NCBI RefSeq assembly: GCF_000518705.1
Contig: NZ_JAEC01000004.1
Location: 280,285-344,284 of the forward strand
Direction: 5' to 3'
Source of the DNA: Shewanella colwelliana ATCC 39565
GTDB lineage: Bacteria; Pseudomonadota; Gammaproteobacteria; Enterobacterales; Shewanellaceae
DNA: 64,000 nucleotides
A program made the position numbers and the translations under genes. Shown here piece by piece: positions 28,120-37,433 of the stretch. A model generated the notes under the pieces. The model was not told the origin of the DNA and made no database searches. It saw only the letters and a program-made list of their open reading frames with translations. Position 1 is the stretch's first letter, and each line of letters starts with the position of its first letter.

Positions 28120-28713
28120 TTAGGTTAACTGATTACGCTTAGCAATCAAATAGTCGACACTGGTGTAGCGCCCACCGCCAATAATCACTAGAGCAAATAG
28201 CATTAATAGGTAGGTCACAGCAAATTCAATGCCGTTGTTTAGCACCACAAAATTACCTGATGAAGTGAGCCAATCATAGTTACCGTGTGTTTGTAACAGA
28301 GATTTGGCCGCCGCTAATTTATCAGCAGACGCCAACACTTGCTCGTTAGCCAGCCATGAACTCGCATCGGCAATCGCCAACCAGCCATTTTCCCAATGCA
28401 CTGCAAACGCCGCAACGAGCATAGTAAACATGAGCGGAATAGAGATCAGCCGGGTAGCTAAACCAAGGATTAGTAATATGCCCCCAAAAAACTCAGACCC
28501 AGCAGCCAATGCAACCATGACCTCAGGCATGGGCAACCCCAATCCCCAGTCTGGATTACCAAACCACGCTGCGGTGTCACTAAAGTGCGACAGTTTATTG
28601 TAACCTGCCTGCATGAGCACGGGTGCCAGATAGAGTCTTATTCCTAAGGCCGCTAGGCCATCACTGTGTTTAACAGCCGTCAGAAACTGTCGGTATATTG
28701 CGCTGATTTGCAT
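28120..28713 (-). CDS. DoxX family membrane protein
   Basis: A 197-residue integral membrane protein with about four helices and the DoxX landmarks RLYLAPVLMQAGYNKL, GSEFFGGILLILGLATR and MFTMLVAAFAVHW. A polar insertion (about 110-150) faces outside the last helices. DoxX proteins are linked to redox or oxidative-stress roles in several bacteria, but no firm function can be given here. A good AAGGGAG precedes the ATG. Confidence 0.85.
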   Translation of the reverse strand: MQISAIYRQFLTAVKHSDGLAALGIRLYLAPVLMQAGYNKLSHFSDTAAWFGNPDWGLGLPMPEVMVALAAGSEFFGGILLILGLATRLISIPLMFTMLVAAFAVHWENGWLAIADASSWLANEQVLASADKLAAAKSLLQTHGNYDWLTSSGNFVVLNNGIEFAVTYLLMLFALVIIGGGRYTSVDYLIAKRNQLT

Positions 28714-28876
28714 GAAATACTCCCTTAATCTGTTTATTGAGAGAATAGACCATGCAGAGCAATGTTATATTTCGATGACTCGCAATTAAATCTGTTTCGG
28801 CTAATTAACAAAGCACTGACAAGTCGCTGCAACAAAAATGTTAGGTATTGTTAGCTGAAGTCGTCGAGTGGCGAAG

Positions 28877-29941
28877 TTAATCGATTAGAGCGATAAAATC
28901 ATCGAAGCAGTTGAGGTAAGCGTCGAAAGAGTGGTGGGTAAATGACTCGAAATTGTCAGTGCGCGTGAGTGTATCATCGTCATTGTTCTCACTTGAGGTG
29001 TTTGAATCCATATCTGAGTGATGCGAGATAGCCATCAGCAATGCCCAACAACAACCAAAATACCAATAGATCTCAATGGCCGCAGGGACTGCCTTTAACG
29101 CATCTGAAGTGAGGTTTGGATTATGCTCAAGATAACGGCTGATCAGTGTATGTCTTTGGGACGTTGACAGTCTATGGGTTGCCAATACGCTCGCTAGGTC
29201 CACTAACGGATGTGAACTGCAGGCGTATTCATAGTCGATGCACCAGAGTTTCTTTTTAAATAGCAGGTTATGCGGGTTCAGATCACGATGACTATATTGT
29301 GGCCCAAGCATACAAGCTTGGAGCAAAACTAATAGCTGCTCTATCTTATCACTCTGCGCCATCAACACCTTAAAACGGGTTTGCCACAACTGCCTCTGAA
29401 CTATATTGAGATGACATGCCTGTTGCCTGCTGTGTTGAGTTAATGCCTGGCGATACTCATGCCACTGCTGTGGCAGCGACATCTGATTTATGGGCAGTGG
29501 CAGACTTGATAAGGTATTAAGTAAATTAAGCAGGTATTGTTCCGCTTCTGGCCAAGGCTCAAAACAATCGATAAGCGGATGTGCACGATTGGCACACATC
29601 AACACACTCCAATCAGTACTGTGTTCGATATATTCGCTGAGGTAACATTGATTATTGGTACTATTAAACAGCAGCTTAGGTGCAACATCGGCACTTTGCG
29701 CGAGCCGCCAATTCGCTAATTCTGCATTTCTGTCGCAGATGCCATTACTGGCAGCGCTATTTAGCCGCAATACCCATTTCCCAGTTTCAGTGGCAATCAA
29801 GTAGTTATGGTTACTTAATCCACGAGACAAGGCAGTAATCATCGTGTTGTTGTCGAGTAAGCACCCCACATTTTTTAATGCAAGGCGCACCTCTTCATCC
29901 AGTTGATCGAACAACTGCAGGGCAGACAATGAATCGCTCAA
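28877..29941 (-). CDS. Phosphotransferase, probable thiamine kinase (ThiK-like)
   Basis: A 354-residue choline kinase/APH-fold enzyme. Motifs are the N-lobe GLSNHNYLI and KWVLRLN (Lys binding), the catalytic loop YSHRDLNPHNLLF (HxDxxxxN) and the metal site CIDYEYA. As last gene of a TPP-riboswitch operon with a thiamine permease, it most likely phosphorylates imported thiamine, as ThiK does. E. coli ThiK lies beside hinT and ycfL, which also occur nearby here. The start is TTG with GAGGGG upstream, 12 bases after pnuT. The thiamine specificity is inferred from context. Confidence 0.8.
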   Translation of the reverse strand: MSDSLSALQLFDQLDEEVRLALKNVGCLLDNNTMITALSRGLSNHNYLIATETGKWVLRLNSAASNGICDRNAELANWRLAQSADVAPKLLFNSTNNQCYLSEYIEHSTDWSVLMCANRAHPLIDCFEPWPEAEQYLLNLLNTLSSLPLPINQMSLPQQWHEYRQALTQHSRQQACHLNIVQRQLWQTRFKVLMAQSDKIEQLLVLLQACMLGPQYSHRDLNPHNLLFKKKLWCIDYEYACSSHPLVDLASVLATHRLSTSQRHTLISRYLEHNPNLTSDALKAVPAAIEIYWYFGCCWALLMAISHHSDMDSNTSSENNDDDTLTRTDNFESFTHHSFDAYLNCFDDFIALID

Positions 29942-29953
29942 TCTGCCCCTCGA

Positions 29954-30610
29954 CTACTCATAAGAGTATTGTCCATTAGCGCTTTGTTGCTCATTTCTCA
30001 TCGTCGTTCGCCACAAGAAATAACCGCCTATCGCCATACCCACATAAAGAATAAACAGCAGTGACGTCAGCATCAGTCCTTTATTGAGATAAAGATAGAT
30101 GGAAACGACATCGATAACGACCCAATAAAGCCAGTTTTCCAACACTTTTTTTGCGACCAAGTAGGTCGTCATTACTGCAAAACAGGTGGTTGCCGCATCG
30201 AGATAAGGAAAAGCAGCCTGAGTGTAGTTTGCCATCAAGTAGCCAACCATGAGAGACGCCAACGTGGTGATACCGATTAACAATGAATGCCGAGATAACG
30301 ACCAACTTACCACGACCACCCCTTTATCATCTCCCCGTCCACGGCTCCACATCCAATAGCCATATACGGCCATGGCCATATAGTAGATATTAAGTACCGA
30401 CTCCATCAACAACGACACTTCCCAAAACAATACCGTGTAGATAGCAGTACTAAAAAACGCCGCCGACCAACACCATATACTGCCACGCATCGCCAACAAC
30501 AGGTACGCCATCGCTAATACCACCGCAATAGCTTCCCACAAGGTCAGCGCATTGGCTTGTGCCATCGCGCTGGACAGGGATGAAACAAATGCCGACCAAA
30601 AATCTACCAT
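29954..30610 (-). CDS. pnuT: Thiamine transporter PnuT (PnuC family)
   Basis: A 218-residue inner-membrane protein with seven or so helices and the PnuC family segments NIYYMAMAVYGYWMW and LENWLYWVVIDVVSIYLYLNKGL. PnuC proteins carry nicotinamide riboside; the PnuT branch, found under TPP riboswitches, carries thiamine by facilitated diffusion and relies on intracellular phosphorylation to trap it. The riboswitch and the downstream kinase fit that mechanism. Confidence 0.88.
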   Translation of the reverse strand: MVDFWSAFVSSLSSAMAQANALTLWEAIAVVLAMAYLLLAMRGSIWCWSAAFFSTAIYTVLFWEVSLLMESVLNIYYMAMAVYGYWMWSRGRGDDKGVVVVSWSLSRHSLLIGITTLASLMVGYLMANYTQAAFPYLDAATTCFAVMTTYLVAKKVLENWLYWVVIDVVSIYLYLNKGLMLTSLLFILYVGMAIGGYFLWRTTMRNEQQSANGQYSYE

Positions 30611-30647
30611 ATTAAAAACTCTGCTTTAGCAACGGAAAAATAAGAGA

Positions 30648-30908
30648 TTATTGAGTATGGGTTAAGTCCAACTCACCGCCAATAAACTTGACGACAAATA
30701 CCGCTTTACCCCATTTCTCATGAGCCGCTTGCATCTCAACGGCGAGCATCGCCATCACCTCGCTATACTCACCACAAATTTGCGTCGCCATGGCATTCGT
30801 TTTACGCTCAACGCTCTTATAGCTATCCACCCTATCAATAAACCACTGTATTGGTTCAATATAGTTCTCTTTAAATGGATACATACTTATTTCGGCGGTT
30901 AGTTTCAT
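30648..30908 (-). CDS. YkoF-like thiamine/HMP-binding protein
   Basis: An 86-residue one-domain protein starting MKLTAEISMYPF, with NAMATQICGEYSEVM, the pattern of the YkoF/MTH1187 thiamine-binding fold (a short ferredoxin-like domain). TAGGAG precedes the ATG at 30908; the longer frame to 30944 lacks a start signal. Bacillus YkoF has two such domains and binds thiamine, so a dimer of this short form could act alike. Between the TonB receptor and the permease, it may buffer or sense thiamine. No signal peptide is visible. Confidence 0.75.
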   Translation of the reverse strand: MKLTAEISMYPFKENYIEPIQWFIDRVDSYKSVERKTNAMATQICGEYSEVMAMLAVEMQAAHEKWGKAVFVVKFIGGELDLTHTQ

Positions 30909-30965
30909 TACAACTCCTAAAGGGTCGCCAGCCGATGCTGGCAACCTGTAAAAACCAAAAATGGG

Positions 30966-33113
30966 TTACATAAATTTCACGTTAACGGTGACACCTAGCT
31001 GACGTGGGTCGCCAAAACGTATGTACTGCTTATCTGCCCAATCGATGTCTGGCTCGTTACCAAAGTAGAAGCCACGTACGCCATATTGCTCATCAAACAG
31101 GTTACGTCCCCAAAGGTATGCCGACCATACATCGGTTTCATAACCAATACGCGCATTAAAAATAGTATAGGGGTCTGATTTAGAGTCATTACTATCAGAG
31201 TAATAAAATTCACTCTTACCACTGGCCGTTAGATTAGCAAACCAGCCGCTATCGGTGCGATATGTTGTCCCTGCACTATAGGTAAAGTTAGGTGAATGAG
31301 CGAGTTCACGACCCGTAAGATCGACCGTTCCACCGTACTTATCTTGATATTCATAATCACCGTAGGCAGTTTCTAACCAGCCTAATGTGCCGTAAACCTT
31401 CAGATTATCGGTGGCATACCAGTTACCTTCAAGCTCTGCACCATAGTTATGTGAGCTACCGGCATTTTCGGTATAAAGAATGAATTTTTGCGGCTCAAGG
31501 GGATTTTGCTGTGAAGCTGACACTTGCTGATCGCGTCTATCCATATAAAACAGCGAAAAGTTAGTGCTCGCATTGCCCTCAAGCCACACCGACTTAATCC
31601 CTAGTTCATAGTTATATAGGGTTTCAGCCTCAAACTCTTTCTTATCGCTTAACTCAACAGGCAGTGACATATTAAAGCCGCCAGCCTTATAGCCTCGTGC
31701 AAGACGGAAATAGCTTTCATGGTTATCTGACAAGGCTTTACTCAATGCAATATGACCGCCCCACATAGTTTCTGACGGTTCAAAACCATCTCCGTCGCTA
31801 TCACTATATTCACTGTCACGGCGCTCTACACGCATACCAACTGATAAAGCATATCCTCGGCCTAAATCAGAATCTAACTGACCAAACAGCGCCAGATTCG
31901 TAGCACTGTACTCGGCCGTTAACGCATCTCCCCAACCGTTATAGAACTCATTGGTATCATTGTCTTCGTCAAGTTTCATGCCGTATACGCCCACAAGCCA
32001 ATCGGTACTGTTATTAAACAGTCGTCCAGCTTCAGTCGAGCTTAAACGAAACTCTTGCGACATAGTTTGTCTGTCACCAACCTTGTCCCAAGTATAATCA
32101 TATTGGCAAGGAGCCCCCTCACAGACTCTAGCCGCCCAGTAATCAGGATTAGCCCAATCACCGTCGTAGCCATGGTGGGTATCACTTTGGGCAAAGGAGC
32201 TTAATGACACTAACTCAAACGCCTCTGCACCAGAATAGGTGAACTTTAAAGAACCACCGGTAGTGCGCTGCTTATCCACCCCTGGCGCATCGGTTAAGGT
32301 GTCAAAACCATTGTTATCCAATGTCCACGCATCATAACCATTATTGAAATCGGCGTGCAGTACAGACAAATCAATAGCAAGATCGTCGGTCGCATACCAG
32401 CGTAGCTTAACCCGACCACTAAACTCGTCACGACTATTGGTATCATCACGGTCTAGATAAAGGTTATCGCGATAACCATTTTGTTGATGTTGTTGCAGTG
32501 ACACTCGGTAAAGTAACTTGCCAGAGTCCGTTAATGGTCCTGAGCTAAAACCACTAAATGTAGTCAGCTGATCATCGCCCAGCGACACTTCAGCGCCATG
32601 TTCAAATACATCAGTGGGATCATTACTCTTTAGATAGATAAGACCTGCCAGGGCATTAGCACCATAGCGAGTTCCCTGAGGACCTCTAAGCACTTCCACT
32701 TGCTGCAGGTCGTACATCGATGCAATCATTCCAAGCCCGGACATGTCGATATCATCGATGATGTAGCCAACCGAAGAGTTAGGCGCTCCTTGATACTCTT
32801 CTTGCTCACCTACGCCGCGGATTTGAAAATATTTGGCGCGAGAGCTACCACCTGACCAGTTAAAGTTGGCCACCGAATTGAGGAGATCTTCAAAGTGTTG
32901 TGCGCCTTCATCTTCAATCTGTTGCTGATCGATAACGGTAATACTCGAGGGCATTTTGTCCAGACTTGACTGGCGAAAATCGGATGTAACGACGATCACT
33001 TCCATCTCATCACTGCTTTTATCAGTGTTGAGTTCATTAGACCATGCGTGTTGTGATGTTAGCGCTGCGGTGACCGCAAGTGCGACCGGTGTTAAGGATT
33101 TGATTGTAAACAT
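30966..33113 (-). CDS. TonB-dependent receptor, probable thiamine transporter
   Basis: A 715-residue outer-membrane receptor. It has a signal peptide (cleavage after HAWS), a TonB-box-like EMEVIVVT, a plug domain (about 45-165, with ITVIDQQQIEDEGAQHFEDLL and VEVLRGPQGTRYGANALAG) and a 22-strand barrel ending GDPRQLGVTVNVKFM. The TPP riboswitch directly upstream and the downstream pnuT mark it as the thiamine (or TPP precursor) receptor described for Shewanella-type thiamine operons. GAGG lies before the ATG. Confidence 0.88.
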   Translation of the reverse strand: MFTIKSLTPVALAVTAALTSQHAWSNELNTDKSSDEMEVIVVTSDFRQSSLDKMPSSITVIDQQQIEDEGAQHFEDLLNSVANFNWSGGSSRAKYFQIRGVGEQEEYQGAPNSSVGYIIDDIDMSGLGMIASMYDLQQVEVLRGPQGTRYGANALAGLIYLKSNDPTDVFEHGAEVSLGDDQLTTFSGFSSGPLTDSGKLLYRVSLQQHQQNGYRDNLYLDRDDTNSRDEFSGRVKLRWYATDDLAIDLSVLHADFNNGYDAWTLDNNGFDTLTDAPGVDKQRTTGGSLKFTYSGAEAFELVSLSSFAQSDTHHGYDGDWANPDYWAARVCEGAPCQYDYTWDKVGDRQTMSQEFRLSSTEAGRLFNNSTDWLVGVYGMKLDEDNDTNEFYNGWGDALTAEYSATNLALFGQLDSDLGRGYALSVGMRVERRDSEYSDSDGDGFEPSETMWGGHIALSKALSDNHESYFRLARGYKAGGFNMSLPVELSDKKEFEAETLYNYELGIKSVWLEGNASTNFSLFYMDRRDQQVSASQQNPLEPQKFILYTENAGSSHNYGAELEGNWYATDNLKVYGTLGWLETAYGDYEYQDKYGGTVDLTGRELAHSPNFTYSAGTTYRTDSGWFANLTASGKSEFYYSDSNDSKSDPYTIFNARIGYETDVWSAYLWGRNLFDEQYGVRGFYFGNEPDIDWADKQYIRFGDPRQLGVTVNVKFM

Positions 33114-33199
33114 AGGACCTCAAATTTATATTGAGATCCGGCACTTAAAAAAGCGAGAAAGAAAGCACAGTGAGATTATATTAATCCGTAAGTGTGGCC

Positions 33200-33305
33200 C
33201 ATTCCTACGCCGGTATTAGCCGGATCAGGTTCTAAGGGTTTGTCACTAGACATCTCAGTTAGTCGTATCTCTTGGAGATACAGACTCACACCCCTTGGCC
33301 CGGGC
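33200..33305 (-). ncRNA. TPP riboswitch (THI element)
   Basis: On the minus strand all conserved THI-box blocks appear in order: GGGGTG (near 33290), CTGAGATG (33251-33258), ACCCTTAGAACCTGATC (33223-33239), and the P4/P5 block with CCGGCTAATACCGG followed by CGTAGGAA (33202-33223). A variable P3 hairpin (TCTCCAAGAGA) lies between the first two. Bound thiamine pyrophosphate should switch off the operon starting at 33113. No clear terminator hairpin follows before the ribosome binding site, so control may be at translation. Confidence 0.96.
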
Positions 33306-33364
33306 GATTATACATGAGTCATACAAATTGTTGACATTTTTAACGGGTAATTAGGTATAAATCA

Positions 33365-33392
33365 TAAAAAAACGCCAGCATTGCTGACGTTT
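33365..33392 (-). terminator. Rho-independent terminator after ycfL
   Basis: Arms AACGCCAGC and GCTGACGTT around ATT, with a 7-base T tract on the minus strand; 30 bases past the stop of the 33423 gene. Confidence 0.88.
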
Positions 33393-33422
33393 TAAACAAT
33401 CTTAGCCACACTAATAAATAAA

Positions 33423-33812
33423 CTAGTTTGAAAAGGCCTTTCTCACATACAGTTCACAGCGCACCGCACTACTATTAGGCGCTACCGCACTAACCTGCAT
33501 CTGCTGTTTACCGTGCAACTTTAACGACTTCCAAGAAACCCCCTCATCTTCGATGGTAAGGCCGTTAATATCGTACCAAGTAAACTTATACTGCAGGCGT
33601 AGATCCGTCGCGACCTTACTACTAATAGTGCCAGCGGCTTTCAACGGATCGCCTTGACCAACCACCATGACACGTTCAACCGACACCTCACTATTAAAAC
33701 GAGTGTTATCGATACGTTGTTCACCCGTAGAACTGGCCATTATCCCAGCAGTATGAGGCGCGCAGGCATTAAGAGCGAATGCCAGTAGCGCTATGACAAT
33801 AATCTTATTCAT
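33423..33812 (-). CDS. ycfL: YcfL family (DUF1425) lipoprotein
   Basis: A 129-residue lipoprotein (lipobox ALNAC) whose mature part matches the YcfL/DUF1425 β-sandwich: LRLQYKFTWYDINGLTIEDEGVSWKSLKLHGKQ corresponds to the HYRFYWYDARGLE region of E. coli YcfL. The function is unknown. In E. coli it lies between hinT and lpoB-thiK; here hinT is four genes away and a ThiK-like gene is on the other side, a partly kept order. Confidence 0.82.
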   Translation of the reverse strand: MNKIIVIALLAFALNACAPHTAGIMASSTGEQRIDNTRFNSEVSVERVMVVGQGDPLKAAGTISSKVATDLRLQYKFTWYDINGLTIEDEGVSWKSLKLHGKQQMQVSAVAPNSSAVRCELYVRKAFSN

Positions 33813-33856
33813 TTATCTCTCCTTCAATACCCTAGGTATGAGCCATTTTTTACTTT

Positions 33857-34327
33857 CTATTCAATTAAAAAGTGAGCTCTAGCGGTTGCAATAAGCGACT
33901 TTCTATTAGTCTGCCAACAGTTAATATTAACGTTGGCCACACGGCGACCTTGACGGGTGATCTTACACTCTGCAAAGGTATCTCTATGATAGCCAGCTCT
34001 CAAGTAATCAATTGAGAAATCAACAATCTTAGGTACTTTACTGGTCTGCATAAAGACCATTAACTGCACAATGGCCGACATTTCCATAAAACCTGCTATC
34101 ACGCCACCATGAATCGCTGGCAAAGTCGGATTACCAATATTTTCATCTTTAGCTGGTAGTTGGAATACCAACTCATCACCAAAGCGCACCACCTCCATAC
34201 CGATAAACTTAGCATAAGGAACATGGGCTAAAAGATGACTAAAGTCATTTAATTCAGTGGCTTTTTTTACTATTTCTTTAACGTTCAACTCGGCGCTTGA
34301 TGCGTGCTGAATATCACTCATACTCAT
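33857..34327 (-). CDS. PaaI-type hotdog thioesterase (second of pair)
   Basis: A 156-residue hotdog protein with the core IHGGVIAGFMEMSAIVQLM (catalytic helix, HGG and acidic residue) and a NIGNPTLPA lead. The family hydrolyses acyl-CoA esters. It overlaps the upstream thioesterase gene by 14 bases, so both are likely made together and may form a hetero-oligomer. Confidence 0.85.
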   Translation of the reverse strand: MSMSDIQHASSAELNVKEIVKKATELNDFSHLLAHVPYAKFIGMEVVRFGDELVFQLPAKDENIGNPTLPAIHGGVIAGFMEMSAIVQLMVFMQTSKVPKIVDFSIDYLRAGYHRDTFAECKITRQGRRVANVNINCWQTNRKSLIATARAHFLIE

Positions 34328-34814
34328 CTCCCATTAAAGCACGTCTAAATTCATCCCCCACCATATCAGGACTAATACGCATAAATGAGCCAACGGCATG
34401 GGCTATTGGATCATCAATAGAGTCTTGGTAGGCGATAGCGCGGGTAAACGCGATACTTGATGACAGCTTGTAACACTCAGCAAAACCAAAAACCGACTTA
34501 TGCGGCTGTGCTGGTTTCATATAATCAACTCGTAAATCAAGCGTTGGTGACAGCTCTAGAGAGTTAAACTTATCGAAAATACTGCAGACCACCGCACTGC
34601 CGCTAGCCGTGTCCATGAGCGTAGTGATCACACCACCGTGGATCACTCCAGTATCAGGATAGCCAATCAATTCAGTGCTATAAGGCAGCTCAATCAATAC
34701 ATGATGCTCACTGCCTTCTAACACTTTAAGCTGCAGACGGCGACATTGAACCAGTTGGTCAACAAAGCGTGTCGCTAAGCCTGTCAGCGGGAAAAAACCT
34801 GGACTTACTTTCAT
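34314..34814 (-). CDS. PaaI-type hotdog thioesterase (first of pair)
   Basis: A 166-residue hotdog protein with GVIHGGVITTLMDTASGSAV, which holds the typical HGG and Asp catalytic positions, and LDLRVDYMKPAQP in the following strand. It is a diverged paralogue of its neighbour. The acyl-CoA substrate is unknown. The start lies 31 bases after the hinT stop. Confidence 0.87.
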   Translation of the reverse strand: MKVSPGFFPLTGLATRFVDQLVQCRRLQLKVLEGSEHHVLIELPYSTELIGYPDTGVIHGGVITTLMDTASGSAVVCSIFDKFNSLELSPTLDLRVDYMKPAQPHKSVFGFAECYKLSSSIAFTRAIAYQDSIDDPIAHAVGSFMRISPDMVGDEFRRALMGDEYE

Positions 34815-34845
34815 TAACTAAGGCCTCTTATTCACCTAAATGCAT

Positions 34846-35199
34846 TCAACGTTTAGTGACTAATGGTCCCAAAAAGTCACCACCGAGCAGATGCATATGA
34901 ATATGGAAAACCTCTTGGCCGCCATGCTTGTTACAGTTGATCACTAACCGATAACCATCTTCCGCAATACCCGCTTCATCTGCGAGTTTGGCCGCAACGG
35001 TGATCATCCGCCCCAGCGCTTTCTCATCGGAAGACTTAACATCATTAATGGTGGGGATGAGATGATTTGGAATAATCAGAATATGAGTTGGTGCCTTAGG
35101 GTCAATGTCCCTAAATGCGGTAACCAGCTCATCTTGATATAGAATTTCAGCAGGGATTTCACGTCGAATGATTTTACTAAAAATTGTTTCTTCGGCCAT
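34846..35199 (-). CDS. hinT: HIT family nucleotide phosphoramidase HinT
   Basis: A 117-residue purine nucleoside phosphoramidate hydrolase. The HIT motif is HIHMHLLGG (about 100-108), and the N-terminal [27 protein letters not shown] is standard. Length equals that of E. coli HinT. It is the first gene of a run hinT-thioesterase-thioesterase-ycfL. Confidence 0.95.
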   Translation of the reverse strand: MAEETIFSKIIRREIPAEILYQDELVTAFRDIDPKAPTHILIIPNHLIPTINDVKSSDEKALGRMITVAAKLADEAGIAEDGYRLVINCNKHGGQEVFHIHMHLLGGDFLGPLVTKR

Positions 35200-35404
35200 C
35201 GAAGCATCCTCTCAGAGAAAATATTCCTGACAGTATACTCACAAATCAGTGGTTGTGATAAATCTATTCATCAGTAAATAACAGACCAATAACCAAGCGC
35301 TTAAATTATCAATCGCTATAGGAGCGAAGTTTCACACACCTAAATGCAATGAACAGTAAGGCCATATACGTTGCATATAGGCCTCGCCACTCAAACTCTA
35401 TTCT

Positions 35405-35977
35405 TTAGTCAAAGGCCAATTCATCATTGGCTCGTTGACTCTCTGCTCTTTCAGCTAAAGCATCTGCACGCGCCAGCTCCAACGCGATTTGTTCAGGTGA
35501 TTTAAAAATAACTTGGATAGAGCCTTGTAAGTTGCGATTGGGTGCCTGTTGCACCACGAATGCACTCGTGTTGTCATCAAGCCTGCCATACCAGCGTTTA
35601 CCTATGCAGTGCCCCTGAAACACACATTTATAAGAGCTAAGTTCACTACTTTTACTTTCAGTCGTGTGATAACCGATATTAATTAAAGAGGCTTTGATAA
35701 AATTGAAGTCGTCGTCAAACTGACTGCTGTGCTGTGAATAATAGCCACTTTGCATCATGATCTTCAAAAGGCCTGCAGCTTGCGTTCCATACAACTCATA
35801 ATAACGAGCAATGGAAGGGCCCTTTGGAAGCGTGTGTGTGGTGACCACTTGCTCCGAAGCATTCTCCACGATCTCACCATAGCCTTGTAAAGGCGCCCCC
35901 CAAGTTAAACCAAATGGTGCGGACGCATTAACCGTGAAGGGAATAGCCAGAATGAATAAAGCGATCTTTCTAATCAT
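35405..35977 (-). CDS. Secreted protein of unknown function
   Basis: A 190-residue product with signal peptide MIRKIALFILAIPFTVNA (cleavage near A18) and a mature start APFGLTWGAP. Two close cysteines (CVFQGHC) may form a loop. The C-terminus is helical and charged. No family is recognised. It is a single gene; the gaps on both sides (35200-35404, 35978-36149) hold nothing I can name. Confidence 0.65.
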   Translation of the reverse strand: MIRKIALFILAIPFTVNASAPFGLTWGAPLQGYGEIVENASEQVVTTHTLPKGPSIARYYELYGTQAAGLLKIMMQSGYYSQHSSQFDDDFNFIKASLINIGYHTTESKSSELSSYKCVFQGHCIGKRWYGRLDDNTSAFVVQQAPNRNLQGSIQVIFKSPEQIALELARADALAERAESQRANDELAFD

Positions 35978-36149
35978 GAGGTGTTTTCGAGAGTCAATAA
36001 ATTGGCGACTTTATAACAAAGGATACATTTAATTACAACAAAACTATTTAAAAGTATGAGCTTAGTCTAAAATCTACCAATCTCAACCTCTTTAAAATCC
36101 ATGTCAAAATTCCAAGTCCGCACTGAAATCTTGCACCTAACATCGCCGA

Positions 36150-37004
36150 TTAGCCCTGCTTAATTTTTTCACTTACACGTAGAGGTGAGTGAGCCTCCAA
36201 CCAATACTTTTGCAGCACAGGATTATTCAAACCACTATGCCTATCGGCAAGGCTCCACGCGCCTTTCCAAATACCATCGGCAATCATATGTACCACAGCA
36301 CTTTCAATAGCGGAGGCAACACATAAACTCACAGGCTCATTTGAGGTATAACCTAATTCCGACTCCAATAGCTCTTGTGCATCAATAAACTTAAACACGC
36401 CTGCAGAGATCTCTTTAGAAAGAATTGATTTTGTCGTGGTCACACTACTTAACAATCGCCCCGTTCTAATATCAACCGCACGTAAGTTAACCGTCACCGT
36501 ATCCACCCTAAACTGGCTTGAAGCACCAATACCGAGATAACGGGCACCTGCACCACCTGTTTTGATGTTGGTATCATAAGCAACAATACCGCCTTCCATC
36601 AGAATTTGGGCAGAATTAAGTTGAGGTAGTTGGTTAGCATCACCTTTAAGCCCCGCCCTTACAATTTTTCGTTCTGTCAGCAGGTTTTGTAACCCTTCTC
36701 GCTCAACAGGGACGAACCAACTTGAATCATTGAGTGCCTGTGCTAAAAAGGCTGTACCACTTTGCGGCACTGCGGTTGAAAAGTTACTCGATGGAATCGG
36801 TTTATATTGCCCAGTTTGATCCCTAAAATCATAAACTGCTGCAACCATAGCACCTTGTGGTGACGGCAAATTGACAAGATCGTAATAGGTTTCGCCTTTA
36901 GGCATTAAGCTGCTCGAGGCTTCGATATTGTCAAATTGTTCGGGAACAGAGGAACACGCCGTAAGGCAAAGTAAAACACCCGCAATTACAAAGTTTTTCA
37001 TCAT
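36150..37004 (-). CDS. csgG: Curli secretion channel lipoprotein CsgG
   Basis: CsgG forms the nonameric outer-membrane pore for curlin subunits. The 284-residue precursor has lipobox LCLTAC and the family segments VAAVYDFRDQTGQYKP, ILMEGGIVAYDTNIKTGGAGARYLGIG and VTVNLRAVDIRTGRLLSSV. Length (E. coli 277) fits. Its ATG overlaps the csgF stop as TAATG. It is the last gene of csgDEFG. Confidence 0.95.
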   Translation of the reverse strand: MMKNFVIAGVLLCLTACSSVPEQFDNIEASSSLMPKGETYYDLVNLPSPQGAMVAAVYDFRDQTGQYKPIPSSNFSTAVPQSGTAFLAQALNDSSWFVPVEREGLQNLLTERKIVRAGLKGDANQLPQLNSAQILMEGGIVAYDTNIKTGGAGARYLGIGASSQFRVDTVTVNLRAVDIRTGRLLSSVTTTKSILSKEISAGVFKFIDAQELLESELGYTSNEPVSLCVASAIESAVVHMIADGIWKGAWSLADRHSGLNNPVLQKYWLEAHSPLRVSEKIKQG

Positions 37005-37417
37005 TAACCGCCTACCGTACCACTATCGACTAAACCACCCACTTCAATCACTGTTGTTTCACCTGTGACTAAATCGGTGATATGCACCAGCAACATACCA
37101 TCTTCATTAACCACTTGGATCTCAAAGTCAGTGGTTTTCAGATAGCCTTCACCACCATTAGCCGCATCATTAAATAGTTGGCTCATTAAACGCGATTCTA
37201 GTGAACTGGCCATTCGTTCGAGCGCTGTAGGAGGGGTATAGCCTGAGCCCCCTTTATGATCATTCTGAGCTGACGCGTTAGCTAACAGGTAGGAGCCATT
37301 TAAATAACTCCCACCGAAATTAGGGTTAACTGGCGTATAAATAAGTTGAGTAGCTGCCAAATCTAGGCTGATTAGCGCCATTGCAGCGGCTGACCAGCTC
37401 AGTTGTTTGTAATGCAT
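37004..37417 (-). CDS. csgF: Curli assembly factor CsgF
   Basis: CsgF docks on the CsgG pore at the cell surface and places the nucleator. The 137-residue precursor (E. coli 138) has a signal peptide (MHYKQLSWSAAAMALISLD...), then TQLIYTPVNPNFGGS, the part that binds inside CsgG. I start at 37417, with AAGGA upstream; an ATG at 37444 overlaps csgE and would put nine extra residues before the signal. Confidence 0.92.
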   Translation of the reverse strand: MHYKQLSWSAAAMALISLDLAATQLIYTPVNPNFGGSYLNGSYLLANASAQNDHKGGSGYTPPTALERMASSLESRLMSQLFNDAANGGEGYLKTTDFEIQVVNEDGMLLVHITDLVTGETTVIEVGGLVDSGTVGG

Positions 37418-37433
37418 ATGAATAATGTCCTTA

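Noticed and set aside
35340..35400. AGGCC...GGCCT hairpin after the 35405 gene
   Set aside because: The stem is interrupted and no T tract follows, so it is not convincing as a terminator.
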